A stretch of DNA of 64,000 nt, taken from Planktothricoides sp. SR001. Lineage in GTDB: Bacteria; Cyanobacteriota; Cyanobacteriia; Cyanobacteriales; Laspinemataceae. The notes below the pieces were generated by a model, which saw only the letters and a program-made list of their open reading frames with translations, did not search any database and was not told the DNA's origin. Both the position numbers and the translations under genes were made by a program. Below, one piece after another: positions 7,821 through 17,719 of the stretch; positions within the stretch are counted from its first letter, which is position 1, and the number at the start of each line of letters is the position of its first letter. The stretch is from positions 1 to 64,000 of the forward strand of contig NZ_LIUQ01000031.1 of NCBI RefSeq assembly GCF_001276715.1. Direction: 5' to 3'.

Positions 7821-10800
7821 CTATCTTATATCTGATTTACTCTCAATAATTCCCTCCGCTTCTAATACCATATTCCGCAATCCTGAAATCATTGAATCCG
7901 GCGCATTTTGCCATAAACCCCGTTCTTTTGCTTCTAACAACCGTTCCGCCATATCCCGCAATGCCCAAGGATTTTTCTGCTGGATAAAATCCTGCACTTT
8001 CTCATCAAAAATATAGGCATTTGCTACCCCTTCATACATATAGTCTTGCACGCAATTTGCTGTAGCATCGTAGGCAAATAAATAGTCTACAGTCGCGGCA
8101 ATTTCAAACGCCCCTTTATATCCGTGACGCATTACCCCAGCGATCCATTTGGGATTAATTACTCGCGATCGATAGACCTTGGCAATTTCTTCCCGCAATT
8201 GTCGCACTTTCGGTTTTTCGGGAATGGAATTATCCCCAAAATAAGTTTGCGGATTTTTGCCGGTGACAGACCGAACCGCTACGGTTAAACCTCCTTGAAA
8301 TTGATAGTAATCATCGGAGTCTAATAGGTCATGTTCGCGGTTATCTTGGTTATGTAATACTATTTGCATTTCTTTTAACCGCTGGTTAAATGCTTCGGGG
8401 GCAGAATGCCCTTCCACATTGCTAGTAGAAGTGCCGGTATAAGCATAGCTACTCCAATTAATATAAGCCCGGGCTAAGTCTTCATCAGTTAACCAGTTTT
8501 GTTCTTCAATTAACCCTTGCAGTCCAGCCCCATAAGCCCCCGGTTTACTACCAAAAACCCGATAGTGCGATCGCGCCTTTGCCTGTTCTGAATTAAGTCC
8601 TAATTCTTGCCAAATTTTAGTTTCTGTTTGTACTTGAAAAGCCAAAGGATTTTGGTCTGGGGGTTCCTCCAAACTTGCCACCGCATTTACTGCGCGATCG
8701 TATAAATCAATCAAATTCGGAAAGCCATCCCGGAAAAAACCAGAAATTCTTAAAGTCACATCAACCCGAGGACGACCTAACACCGATAAAGGGATAATTT
8801 CTATATCCACTACCCGACGAGAAGGGCCATCCCAAACCGGACGAACGCCTAATAATGCTAACGCTTCGGCAATATCATCTCCCCCGGTTCGCATGGTGGA
8901 AGTTCCCCAAATTGATAACCCTAAAGTTTTGGGATATTCGCCATTTTCTTGAGTATAACGTAAGATGACTTCATCCGCCGCTTTGCGGCCAATATCCCAA
9001 GCGGTTTCTGTGGGAATAGCGCGAATATCTACGGAGTAAAAATTGCGTCCGGTGGGCAATACTTCCGGTCTGCCTCTGGTGGGAGCACCAGAAGCCCCAC
9101 TAGGCACATATCCGCCATTTAATCCATGTATTAATTGGCTAATTTCTTGCGGAGTTTCTTGTAGGGCTGGAAAGAGAAACTGGCGAATCCAGTTTAATTC
9201 TTGTTCCGTGGATTTTCCGGGTATTGCCGATAAATTTATTTTTAGATTATCCTGTAGGGGCGATTCGCGAATCGCCCCTAAATTTAGGGTAAAATTAGAA
9301 AATTTTCCGGGGTTTTGCATCACCTGTTCGACTAATTCGGCGGCGATATTTTCTAACTGTTCGATCGCTTCTCCAATATGCCCATATTGGGGATGGATGA
9401 AAGCGGGATCGACGGTTAAGGGGTCAAAATCTAGCCCTAAATCTTCTGCTAATGCACGAGTTAATCCCATCCGACCCACACCAGGACAACGGGCGATCGC
9501 GACGATTAAATCTCGTAATTGTCTGCCTTGGGGACATTGACCAAATATATGCAGCCCATCGCGAATTTGTGCCTCTTTTAACTCACAGAGATATCCGTCT
9601 AAATTGGCAATAATATCGGTAATTTCATCATCCTTAGCGGCGGATTTTGACTGATTTACATTATTATTATCCGATAAAGATAACTCCTGGTGTAAATTTT
9701 GGTCAAAAATCAACTTACTGAGGCGATCGCGAATAATTGAGACCCGTTTTGGGTCTAAATTTTGGGCTTCGTAATACTCATCAATCAATCTTTCCAATTC
9801 CAACAGCGGCCCATACAACTCAGCGCGAGTCATTGGTGGGGTTAAATGGTCGATAATCACCGCCTGGGCGCGGCGTTTTGCCTGGGAACCTTCCCCTGGG
9901 TCATTGACAATAAACGGATATAAATTTGGCCAAGGCCCAAGGGCAATTTCGGGATAACAATTTTCCGATAAAGCTACCCCTTTACCCGGTAGCCATTCTA
10001 AATTTCCATGTTTGCCGATATGCACCATTGCATCAGCCTGAAAATGCTGTTTTAGCCAATAGTAGAACCCTAAATAATGATGAGTCGGTTCTAAATCCGG
10101 TGCATGATAATTGAAACTAGGGTCAAGGTCATAGCCTCTAGAGGGTTGAATTCCCACAAAGATATTCCCCAACTGAATCCCAGAAATGGGAATATCACTA
10201 TTTAATATAGTCTCTGGATTTTGCCAGCGATCGCTAATTTGGGCTTGCACTTCTGGCGGCAATGTGCTAAAATAACTCTGATACTCTCCCTGGGGTAACT
10301 GTTGCCAAACCGGGCGAAATGTTTGCCCTTCTGGGTCATTAGTAATCCCCGTAGTTAGTCGAGTAATTAACTCATCTCCATCAGCGGGAATATCGCTGAC
10401 AAAATAACCCGCTTTTTGCAAAGCTTTGAGGATTTCCACACAGCTTGCGGGGGTATCCAAACCCACCCCATTCGCTAAACGACCATCACGGGTGGGATAA
10501 TTAGCTAAAATTAAAGCAATTCGGCGTTTTTCTGGAGGAGTTTGCCGCAATTTTGCCCAATTTTTTGCCAAGTCAGCCACAAATTCAATGCGATCGCGCA
10601 CCGGCTGATAAACTACCACGGGAGTTTCAATATTATTATCCTGAGTTTGGACTAATTTAAAAGAAATTGCCCGACTAATAATCCGTCCATCTACCTCTGG
10701 CAATGCCACATTCATCGCCAAATCGCGAGGGGAAAGTCCTTGAAATCCCGATCGCCATTGTTCCTCAGTGCCACTACTCAAAATAACTTGCAAAACTGGC

Positions 10801-11792
10801 ACATCAAGCTGTTGCCAAAATGAGATATTATTTGATGATTTAGTATAATTTTGATCGTTAGACTGAGAATGAGACTGAGAATTACACTGAGAACTAGACA
10901 CAGACTCTTGAGCGATCGCAAATCCGGTAGTATTCAAAATAACTTGAATATCTTGAAAATAAGATAAAATTTCGGCTTGCACATCGCGATCGCGCAAGGA
11001 AGAAACAAACAAAGGCACCGGGTCTAAACCTCTTTTAGCCAATGCCGCACAAAGGGCATCAATGGGGGCCATATTCCCCGCCAAATAATGAGCACGATAA
11101 AATAAAATGCCTATTTTAGAGGCAAGAAACGGGGCAAGAAACCGGGTTTTTTGAAAAAACCCGGTTTCTGAGGTTTCGGCAAGATCCCCGGTTTTTTCAA
11201 AAAACCGGGGATCTAAAAACCCGATATCTGGATTTGTTGACAGCCAATCATATCGACCCACCCTGGGCACCGAAACCGGCGCCGGAGGTTGATAATTTTT
11301 GCCCAAACAATTGTCAGCAATAAATTTCAGGGCATTCCGGGTATTTTCCACCCCGCCCTCGGTCAAATAGCGCCAAACTTGGTTAACCACCCGCAGGGGA
11401 ACCGTGGAATGACCCATTAAATCTGGATCCGGGCGATCGTCTCCCGGCAACACGATCAAATAGCCGCCGGTTTGTTCCACCGTTGCTTTCACCACTTCCA
11501 ACCCATAAGACCAATAAGCGCGACCCCCCAGCAGCCGCAAAATAATCGCCTCAGCCTTAGCCAAAACCTCCTCAGCATAAGTATCAATACTCAACTGCTG
11601 CTGAAGTTGTAACAAATTCGTCACCCGTAACCCAGGGAAATCCTTGGGCAATTGGGTGATAGCGGCAGAAAACACTTGAATATCCGTATCCGCAGCAGTG
11701 AGGAACACCACTGGCGCCGGGGTTTGTTCCACAAAAATGACCCCTTCCGTTTCAGAATTCCAGCCTCCGGGAATTGCAGCGAGACGGTGCAT
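7821..11792 (-). CDS. cobN: Cobaltochelatase subunit CobN
   Basis: Large subunit of the ATP-dependent aerobic cobaltochelatase family, which inserts Co2+ into hydrogenobyrinate a,c-diamide in B12 synthesis; homologous to magnesium chelatase ChlH. It has 1323 residues. The start MHRLAAIPGGWNSETEGVIF matches cyanobacterial CobN, not ChlH. Internal landmarks are HIGKHGNLEWLPGK, RTGGDDIAEALALLG and GHSAPEAFNQRL. Three stretches look foreign to the family. Residues ~189-224 are encoded by palindromic AGAAACCGGG-like repeats. Residues ~296-320 are a Ser/Gln/Asn-rich linker. Residues ~838-846 (GAIRESPLQ) are encoded by a perfect 26-bp palindrome. All keep the frame, so the enzyme is probably functional. 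No cobalamin riboswitch was recognised upstream. Confidence 0.93.
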   Translation of the reverse strand: MHRLAAIPGGWNSETEGVIFVEQTPAPVVFLTAADTDIQVFSAAITQLPKDFPGLRVTNLLQLQQQLSIDTYAEEVLAKAEAIILRLLGGRAYWSYGLEVVKATVEQTGGYLIVLPGDDRPDPDLMGHSTVPLRVVNQVWRYLTEGGVENTRNALKFIADNCLGKNYQPPAPVSVPRVGRYDWLSTNPDIGFLDPRFFEKTGDLAETSETGFFQKTRFLAPFLASKIGILFYRAHYLAGNMAPIDALCAALAKRGLDPVPLFVSSLRDRDVQAEILSYFQDIQVILNTTGFAIAQESVSSSQCNSQSHSQSNDQNYTKSSNNISFWQQLDVPVLQVILSSGTEEQWRSGFQGLSPRDLAMNVALPEVDGRIISRAISFKLVQTQDNNIETPVVVYQPVRDRIEFVADLAKNWAKLRQTPPEKRRIALILANYPTRDGRLANGVGLDTPASCVEILKALQKAGYFVSDIPADGDELITRLTTGITNDPEGQTFRPVWQQLPQGEYQSYFSTLPPEVQAQISDRWQNPETILNSDIPISGIQLGNIFVGIQPSRGYDLDPSFNYHAPDLEPTHHYLGFYYWLKQHFQADAMVHIGKHGNLEWLPGKGVALSENCYPEIALGPWPNLYPFIVNDPGEGSQAKRRAQAVIIDHLTPPMTRAELYGPLLELERLIDEYYEAQNLDPKRVSIIRDRLSKLIFDQNLHQELSLSDNNNVNQSKSAAKDDEITDIIANLDGYLCELKEAQIRDGLHIFGQCPQGRQLRDLIVAIARCPGVGRMGLTRALAEDLGLDFDPLTVDPAFIHPQYGHIGEAIEQLENIAAELVEQVMQNPGKFSNFTLNLGAIRESPLQDNLKINLSAIPGKSTEQELNWIRQFLFPALQETPQEISQLIHGLNGGYVPSGASGAPTRGRPEVLPTGRNFYSVDIRAIPTETAWDIGRKAADEVILRYTQENGEYPKTLGLSIWGTSTMRTGGDDIAEALALLGVRPVWDGPSRRVVDIEIIPLSVLGRPRVDVTLRISGFFRDGFPNLIDLYDRAVNAVASLEEPPDQNPLAFQVQTETKIWQELGLNSEQAKARSHYRVFGSKPGAYGAGLQGLIEEQNWLTDEDLARAYINWSSYAYTGTSTSNVEGHSAPEAFNQRLKEMQIVLHNQDNREHDLLDSDDYYQFQGGLTVAVRSVTGKNPQTYFGDNSIPEKPKVRQLREEIAKVYRSRVINPKWIAGVMRHGYKGAFEIAATVDYLFAYDATANCVQDYMYEGVANAYIFDEKVQDFIQQKNPWALRDMAERLLEAKERGLWQNAPDSMISGLRNMVLEAEGIIESKSDIR
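9255..9280. repeat. Perfect 26-bp palindrome inside cobN
   Basis: Each half is TAGGGGCGATTCG and its complement. It belongs to the same short-palindrome family as 34839-34866 and lies in frame in the cobN coding sequence. Confidence 0.9.
11120..11225. repeat. Palindromic repeats inside cobN
   Basis: Two adjacent inverted repeats: AAGAAACCGGGTTTTTTG with its complement, then GATCCCCGGTTTTTTC with its complement. They encode roughly residues 189-224 (PDIGFLDPRFFEKTGDLAE and onward) without breaking the frame. They resemble degenerate members of the AGAAACC(C/G)GGTTTCT family. Confidence 0.85.
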
Positions 11793-12510
11793 AATAATTG
11801 AATCTCCGAAAGTACAGCAATTCAGTTTAGACCATTTTTGCTGAAGCGGTAGAAAGGAGAAAGGGAAACCAGGTTTTTTCGCGATCGAGAATTTGGCAAA
11901 AACAAGAAAAAATCTGGTTTCTGGGACAAAGACCCCAGACAGATGTGGATAAGTCCTAATTTCTGAAATCTGACCAAAATATTAAAACTTTAGATAGATT
12001 TTTAGATTTTTCTGGATCGATATGGTATATTAAACAGCCAAAATTTACTAAAAACTACTCTGTGATACTCAGAACCCAAACAGGAACTACAATTAATCTG
12101 TATAATCTATAATAGACATTCATCCATCCCATTTACTCGCACTCAAATTAATTCTTTAGGAATAAGTCAGCCATTATCGAAGCGAAATCATTGGCGAAAT
12201 CATCCCTCGACGGTTATATAAATTTAGAATAACTTAATAAATATTAAGGTTTTTTTGCGATCGCCTAAGCTACAATCATTCATTAAATAAAATTATTTGG
12301 TGCTATAATCAATCCAGGTTAAATTTTTCATGGCCTAAATATATGACTTAAAAATTAAAATTTATGAATTATTAATGCTAACCATAATAAAAATCAAACC
12401 CGGAAATTTTAAAGTTAATTATTTTTTTAGATTTTTGCCAGGGTTTGAGAAACTATTCTTTATGGTGTTTTCGCTTTAAATGTAATGTAAAATAAGATCG
12501 TTTTTGAGAT
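11793..12510. other. AT-rich intergenic region
   Basis: About 720 bp between the divergent cobN and histidine kinase genes. It is AT-rich, with one HIP1 site near 12258, and contains no frame with recognisable protein. It should carry both promoters, but none can be placed with confidence. Confidence 0.6.
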
Positions 12511-14823
12511 ATGCTAGATTTCGAGATAAGTTGTGAATTAAGTGGTGATGTAATCCCTCGGTTGTTCCGGGCTTTTGAGGAAATGATTTCCCCTCTAAAT
12601 GCTTTATGGATTAGGGAACATTTGGCGTGTGATTTAGTGGCGACGGTCACCGCAACAAAATGTGAAGATTTTACTTTATTTTTGTCAGAAAAATTTAAAG
12701 CCCTAGTCTTGATTGGTGAAAAATCATCCGCCACCAGCCACCCAAGACAGCGAATTCAGATCGGTTTAACTTTTGAAACCGAGGCGATCGCGAGTTTTTG
12801 TAATCAATTAAGCAGTTTATCAGACTTATCCGGCGATCGCATAGCCGAAATAAAAGCAGCCTGTCAGCCCCTTGAACCCAACGATGCTAAAATCCAAAGT
12901 CAATTTACGATCCGCTTACTAGAACTTATCTCCAGCGAGGGAGCGAGCGAAGCCGAAACATCGCTGCTGAGTTATGAAAATGAATATCCATATGTGTCAA
13001 TTTGTCAACCAATTGAAAATGCCTTACAGCAACAGATTAAACAAGAAAAACTCCTGTATCAAGTCACCACTCAAATTCGCCAAAGCCTAGAATTACCAGT
13101 TATTTTGTCAACAGCGGTTGAAGAAGTGCGGCGGTGTTTAGATGTGGATCGACTTTTAATCTATGAATTCGCTCAAAACCACCTACTTAAAAACTCAGAC
13201 AAGTCATGCAAAAAAGAGCATTCGGCTGTCCCACCGAGTCAGACCGAATCTAATCATTATTGGGGTTGCACAACCTATGAATCGAGAACCTCATCAGAGA
13301 TTCCTTCGATTCTAGAGTTAGAATTGCAAAACGATTTAGTCTCCCATTTAGACTTAAACAATATAACATCTAACCCATTGACTTTAGCCATTAGTGATAT
13401 TAATATCGCCTATAAAAATCAAAAAAAATTATTAGAATTTATGCAAAAAGCTCAGGTGAAGTCTGAGCTATTGTTGCCAATTGTGGTCGAGGAAAAACTT
13501 TGGGGTCTCCTGATTGCTCATCAATGTTCTACAATTCGTGAATGGCAAGAAAACGATCGGCGATTTCTCCGAGATATTGCCGATCATTTGGCGATCGCTA
13601 TTAGTCAAGCCTTGCTATATCGTCAGCTACAGGAACACAAACAAATTTTAGAAGAAAGATTTCACCATCAGAACCAAGACCTACGGGATGCCTTGATTGC
13701 CGCCGAAGCAGCCAGCCGATCTAAAAGTGAATTTTTGGCGGCGATGAGTCACGAATTGCGGACTCCTTTAACTTGCGTAATCGGGATGTCTTCCACCTTG
13801 CTCCGTTGGTCATTTGGTCAACTGAGTGATAAGCAACGCCATTATCTAAAAACCATCCATGATAGCGGCGAACATCTCCTAGAATTGATTAATGATATCC
13901 TGGAAATTTCCCAACTCGAAGCGGGCAACGCTGTGTTAAATCTGCAAAAAATTTCTTTAATTCAAATGGCGGATCAAATGTTGAGTAAAATGTCAGAAGA
14001 AGCCCGTGATAGCGAAATTTCTTTACAGAGAGACTTTCAGCTTAAACCAGAAGAAGACCAGCTAATTGCTGATTCCCGGCGAATTCAACAAATTTTTTAT
14101 AACTTATTAAGTAATGCCATAAAATTCACGCCTGCTGGAGGCAAAGTGACTGTCAGAGTTTGGCGAGAATCTCATCATATGATTTTGCAAGTTGAAGATA
14201 CCGGGGTTGGCATTTCTCCAGAGCATAGACCGCTGATTTTCAATAAATTTCAACAGTTAGACAGTTCATATCATCGCCGATATGAAGGAACGGGACTTGG
14301 TTTGGCTTTAACCAAACAACTCGTAGAACTACATGGCGGTTGGATTAATGTCACTTCAGAAGTGGGATTTGGGTCAATTTTTACCGTAGGATTACCCATT
14401 AAAAAATTTAACCATAATCCATCGGTCAGCGACATGGAAATGAATCATAATCCCCTAGGGGGAATTGTTTTAATTGAAGAAGATGAAGAAACTGCCACAT
14501 TTTTTTGTGACTTGCTCACCAATGCTGGTTATCAAGTGGTTTGGCTGGTTGATGCCATTCATGCTCTAATGAATATAGAAGTGTTACAACCTAAATTAGT
14601 GATTATTGATACTCCTTTATCGGACATTGAAGATTGTGAACTCATCGAAGAGTTACGCAGCAACGACTCAACCAGTTTATTAAAAATATTAGTATTAATG
14701 AGTCCTGAGTTGCTCCCAGAAGATTTGACAAATTTTTGGGAAGCTGGGGCTGATGACTATTTACTTAAACCCATTAATCCAGAGTTTTTTATAAATAAAA
14801 TAAAGGCTTTTTTTGCAAGTTAA
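12511..14823 (+). CDS. GAF-domain hybrid sensor histidine kinase with C-terminal receiver
   Basis: A soluble signalling kinase of 770 residues. The N-terminal ~170 residues have no domain I recognise. Then comes a GAF domain (~183-370, starting LLYQVTTQIRQSLELPVILS) of the type found in cyanobacterial phytochrome-like proteins. No bilin-binding Cys is obvious. A short coiled coil leads to the HisKA domain with the phospho-acceptor His in AAMSHELRTPL (near 414). The HATPase domain follows with N box LSNAIKFTP (~533), DTGVGIS (~563) and GTGLGLAL (~594). The receiver (~651-770) has its phospho-Asp in LVIIDTPL (~700) and the conserved Lys in DDYLLKP. No partner regulator is adjacent. The start is the first ATG of the frame; a weak ribosome site leaves it slightly uncertain. 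Confidence 0.9.
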   Translation: MLDFEISCELSGDVIPRLFRAFEEMISPLNALWIREHLACDLVATVTATKCEDFTLFLSEKFKALVLIGEKSSATSHPRQRIQIGLTFETEAIASFCNQLSSLSDLSGDRIAEIKAACQPLEPNDAKIQSQFTIRLLELISSEGASEAETSLLSYENEYPYVSICQPIENALQQQIKQEKLLYQVTTQIRQSLELPVILSTAVEEVRRCLDVDRLLIYEFAQNHLLKNSDKSCKKEHSAVPPSQTESNHYWGCTTYESRTSSEIPSILELELQNDLVSHLDLNNITSNPLTLAISDINIAYKNQKKLLEFMQKAQVKSELLLPIVVEEKLWGLLIAHQCSTIREWQENDRRFLRDIADHLAIAISQALLYRQLQEHKQILEERFHHQNQDLRDALIAAEAASRSKSEFLAAMSHELRTPLTCVIGMSSTLLRWSFGQLSDKQRHYLKTIHDSGEHLLELINDILEISQLEAGNAVLNLQKISLIQMADQMLSKMSEEARDSEISLQRDFQLKPEEDQLIADSRRIQQIFYNLLSNAIKFTPAGGKVTVRVWRESHHMILQVEDTGVGISPEHRPLIFNKFQQLDSSYHRRYEGTGLGLALTKQLVELHGGWINVTSEVGFGSIFTVGLPIKKFNHNPSVSDMEMNHNPLGGIVLIEEDEETATFFCDLLTNAGYQVVWLVDAIHALMNIEVLQPKLVIIDTPLSDIEDCELIEELRSNDSTSLLKILVLMSPELLPEDLTNFWEAGADDYLLKPINPEFFINKIKAFFAS

Positions 14824-14972
14824 TTTTATGGAGATGGGGAATGTTTTTGAGGGGATATTACGGCGGTACAATATGACAGGTTCACCGAAGAGTAACATCC
14901 GGCGAAAACGCCCCTTTTTGCCCTCGTCCGATTCCACTTCCTTTAGCCTACCGGCAACCAAATAGTAGTTAA

Positions 14973-15020
14973 AGAGGCGATCGCGCCTCTGGATCCGATC
15001 AAAGCGGCATCGCGCTTTTT
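14973..15020 (+). terminator. Two hairpins downstream of the histidine kinase
   Basis: AGAGGCG-ATCG-CGCCTCT (14973-14990, centred on a HIP1 site) is followed by AAAGCG-6 bases-CGCTTT running into TTTTT (15001-15020). The second has the shape of a rho-independent terminator, though it lies 180 bp from the stop. Confidence 0.5.
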
Positions 15021-15129
15021 AAAGTATAGGGAAGTGGTGCGATCGCGCCTCACCACCTTCCGATATTTTCTCAGCAATATATTATGCTTAAACTAGACAG
15101 TATGTTAACGGTCAAGCCTGAACATCAGT

Positions 15130-15350
15130 TAGTTGAGTTATGAACAAGATTCAAAATTTCTGATGGTTTCAAAGGATTTACTTTTGGGATTCCCTGAAAA
15201 TGAGTAATATTGTAAGTAGCCAAATAATCAATTTTGTAAACATCAAAGCCGCTATCCGAATATCGAATATTTTAGCTGAAGTGATGTTATGATTTACTGC
15301 TAACTCTAAGACTTTTTATACTCTCTCTTCAGTAGAATAAAGAATTTCAA
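15130..15350 (-). pseudogene. Decayed PIN-domain toxin remnant
   Basis: Directly after the antitoxin stop, the minus strand reads the back half of a PIN toxin in pieces. FEILYSTEERV-stop-KVLELAV and then ITSAKIFDIRIAALMFTK are in one frame. After a frameshift near 15248 it continues as IDYLATYNITHFQGIP and PLKPSEILNLV. These match the conserved C-terminal half of VapC/PIN toxins (the D-x-x-I-A-A helix, then D-Y-L-x-T-Y-N). The N-terminal half is deleted, and one stop and at least one frameshift are present, so it cannot be functional. Confidence 0.7.
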
Positions 15351-15352
15351 AA

Positions 15353-15598
15353 TTACTGTTCAAAATTCTGGTTAAAATAAGTAGCTTGAATTAATTCTTT
15401 TCTATCCAACAATAAATTTTTTTCATATATTTTTTCCCGATTCAGATATTCGTCTTTAACTCCTAACTGAAATGTAGGAAAAGGATATGTTTTCTGTGGT
15501 TTGATGGCAATTGAAACATCTACTTCATCACCTTCTCGGAGATTTTCCGGCAAGGGTTCTATGAGAATAATGGTTTGTCCTTGTATGTAGCCTTTCAT
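15353..15598 (-). CDS. VapB-type antitoxin
   Basis: An 81-residue protein. MKGYIQGQTIILIEPLPENL then REGDEVDVSI is the AbrB-like strand-rich N-terminus of a common cyanobacterial antitoxin family. The second half (FQLGVKDEYLNREKIYEKN) is the toxin-binding extension. The ATG at 15598 is chosen over an upstream extension because family members begin at MKGYIQGQ. The toxin that should follow is a frameshifted half-gene, so this antitoxin is an orphan. The full frame is intact. Confidence 0.75.
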   Translation of the reverse strand: MKGYIQGQTIILIEPLPENLREGDEVDVSIAIKPQKTYPFPTFQLGVKDEYLNREKIYEKNLLLDRKELIQATYFNQNFEQ

Positions 15599-15888
15599 GG
15601 GGTTGAGGATATGATAAGGTTTAACTTCTATGATTATAGAACAGAATTTACCAGCGATCGCGCCTATAAGATGGAAGGGCAAAGCATTCGGGGAATTATT
15701 TTAACTGTGAAAACGCGATTAACTGCCGGTAAGGGCAAAGCATTCGGGTAAAAAATTACCTGTAAAAACCGAGAATTAGCTGCCCGAATGCTTTGCCCCT
15801 ACACCCCTACTATCCTACCTCAGCAATATCGTCCATCAACAATCAACCAACAACAAACAACAAACAACCAACAACAATCAACAATCAA
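15599..15888. repeat. Intergenic repeats of the GGGCAAAGCATTCGGG family
   Basis: Three copies of the AGGGCAAAGCATTCGGG sequence, the last inverted (CCCGAATGCTTTGCCCCTAC), lie at about 15673-15803. They are followed by a CAACAAACAACAA low-complexity tract up to the murJ stop. No gene is seen. Confidence 0.85.
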
Positions 15889-17544
15889 CTATCGCCCTAA
15901 CTTTTGCCGCACACGGTCTACAAAAATATCCACTTCTTCTAACTTTAATTGGGTGGCAATTAAGGCAAATACCGCTAACCCTCCTAAACCCGCGATCGCT
16001 AATTCTAAAATCACAATTAGGAAACCCTGAGTGCCTAAAATTTGCTCAATACCCCACAAGATGCCCCAACTGGCAGCCCCGGCAACGAAACTGGCAGCAG
16101 TTAAAGAGGCGATCGCGCCACTCCAACTTAAAATCGGCAACCCATTTAATTTCCGGTCTAGCAACCACAACAATGCCACCATCGAGGTAATATTCACCCC
16201 AACTGTTGCCAAAACCAAACCCGGTGCCCCAAGACTTTGGACGAACAAATAATCGAGAATAGCATTGAGGACAATATTTACCATACTGACGCGAAATGGC
16301 GTTTCCCCATCTCCCAACGCATAAAACACGCGCACCACCACATCACGACCGAGATAAAAAAACATCCCCACCCCATAAGCCATCAACATGGGGGCGACAA
16401 ACGCCGAAGCTTCTGGATTAAAAGCCCCCCGTTCATACACCACCCGGACAATGGGCACCGCCAAAACAATCATTAAAATGCCCATTGGTAGCATAGTAAT
16501 TCCCGTCAACACTAACCCTTGGCGAATGCGGTCTTTTAATTCCGGCCAATTTTGCGGGTCGGCTAACCGGGAAAACACCGGCATTAAGGGCACCAACAAC
16601 ATATTAGAAATAATTCCTAACGGGGTTTGCACTAATAAACCGGCATAACCCAACGCGGCAGCCGCTTGAGGAATAAACGAGGCAAACCATAAATCCGTAT
16701 AAACATTAATATGCAGCATCCCGGAGGAAAGGGTGGCCGGACCCATTACCTGCATCACTTCTTTCACTCCGGGACGGTTAAATTCAAACCGCAGCCGCAA
16801 TGTACCCAAACCGCTACGCCATTGGGCAATTAACTGGACTAACCATTGCAAAATTGCCCCAGCGAGGGTGCCCCAAGCCAAGACTCTACCACCGAGTAAG
16901 GCATATTCTGGGGCAGTAATTTGGCTACCGAGATCCAAGGCTAAAATCCCGATCGCGCCAATTAAGGCCACACTAGAAAATAGGGGACTAATGGACGGCA
17001 ACCAATATTGATCCGCAGCGTTTAAGGTGCCAAACCCAATGCCAATTAAACCCGCTAACATGGCCAACGGTGCCATAATTCTAAATTGTTCAATGGCAAT
17101 ATCTTTGGTCATTTGTAGGGTTTGAAAATTTTCCGGGGTCATGCCCTGGGCTAATGCTTGGGCTTCGGTAATATTCAATCCGGGCGCTACCAAAGTCATC
17201 AGAGGTTCGGCAAATATGACTAAGGCGATCGTCACCAGCAGCAATAAGCTAGTGACTAAGGTATTGATGGTTTCTACCAAGGGCCCGGCTTCTTCTTTGT
17301 CCCGCTTCGCCAATACACTGATGATGGCACTGTGAAATGGGCCATTAATTCCACCAAGGAGGATTAACAAAAATCCGGGAATTACATAGGCGTAATTATA
17401 GGCATCGAAGGCGGCACCTACCCCAAAAGCAGCGGCGATCGCTACTTGACGGACTAAGCCAAAAACTTTACTAATCAATGTGGCTACGGCCACAATTCCG
17501 GCAATTCCCGCTAAAGAACGAGCGGCTTTTTTCTGTTCAGACAC
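15889..17544 (-). CDS. murJ: Lipid II flippase MurJ (MviN family)
   Basis: Integral membrane flippase that moves lipid II across the cytoplasmic membrane for peptidoglycan synthesis. It has 551 residues. After a short charged N-terminus (MSEQKKAARSLAGIAGIVAV) about 14 hydrophobic segments follow. Family landmarks are SKVFGLVRQVAIAAAFG near 24-40, the GINGPFHSAIISVLAK loop near 65-80, LYGALLVQTPLG-like GYAGLLVQTPLG in the middle, and the MLPMGILMIVLAVPIVRVVYERGAF segment. The length fits the family. It stands alone; the neighbour upstream is an acnB remnant. Confidence 0.93.
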   Translation of the reverse strand: MSEQKKAARSLAGIAGIVAVATLISKVFGLVRQVAIAAAFGVGAAFDAYNYAYVIPGFLLILLGGINGPFHSAIISVLAKRDKEEAGPLVETINTLVTSLLLLVTIALVIFAEPLMTLVAPGLNITEAQALAQGMTPENFQTLQMTKDIAIEQFRIMAPLAMLAGLIGIGFGTLNAADQYWLPSISPLFSSVALIGAIGILALDLGSQITAPEYALLGGRVLAWGTLAGAILQWLVQLIAQWRSGLGTLRLRFEFNRPGVKEVMQVMGPATLSSGMLHINVYTDLWFASFIPQAAAALGYAGLLVQTPLGIISNMLLVPLMPVFSRLADPQNWPELKDRIRQGLVLTGITMLPMGILMIVLAVPIVRVVYERGAFNPEASAFVAPMLMAYGVGMFFYLGRDVVVRVFYALGDGETPFRVSMVNIVLNAILDYLFVQSLGAPGLVLATVGVNITSMVALLWLLDRKLNGLPILSWSGAIASLTAASFVAGAASWGILWGIEQILGTQGFLIVILELAIAGLGGLAVFALIATQLKLEEVDIFVDRVRQKLGR

Positions 17545-17719
17545 GAATGGTTACGAGTTCCTATAGTGGTTTTCCTTATTTAAGCGTTAATTGGCAGTAT
17601 TCTGATGGGTGAAGGGAGAAATTTTTATGATTAGTAATGTGATATGAATTACTCTTGGGGTTTAATTATATAGATATAGGGCGTTGTCCGACTTGGCGAT
17701 TTATGGTATCTTATCTTTG

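Noticed and set aside
7821-11792. Magnesium chelatase subunit ChlH
   Set aside because: Same superfamily and similar length, but the N-terminus MHRLAAIPGGWN and the overall motif set fit CobN.
11793-12510. Cobalamin riboswitch upstream of cobN
   Set aside because: I could not find the conserved B12-box-like sequence or a convincing multi-stem fold by eye.
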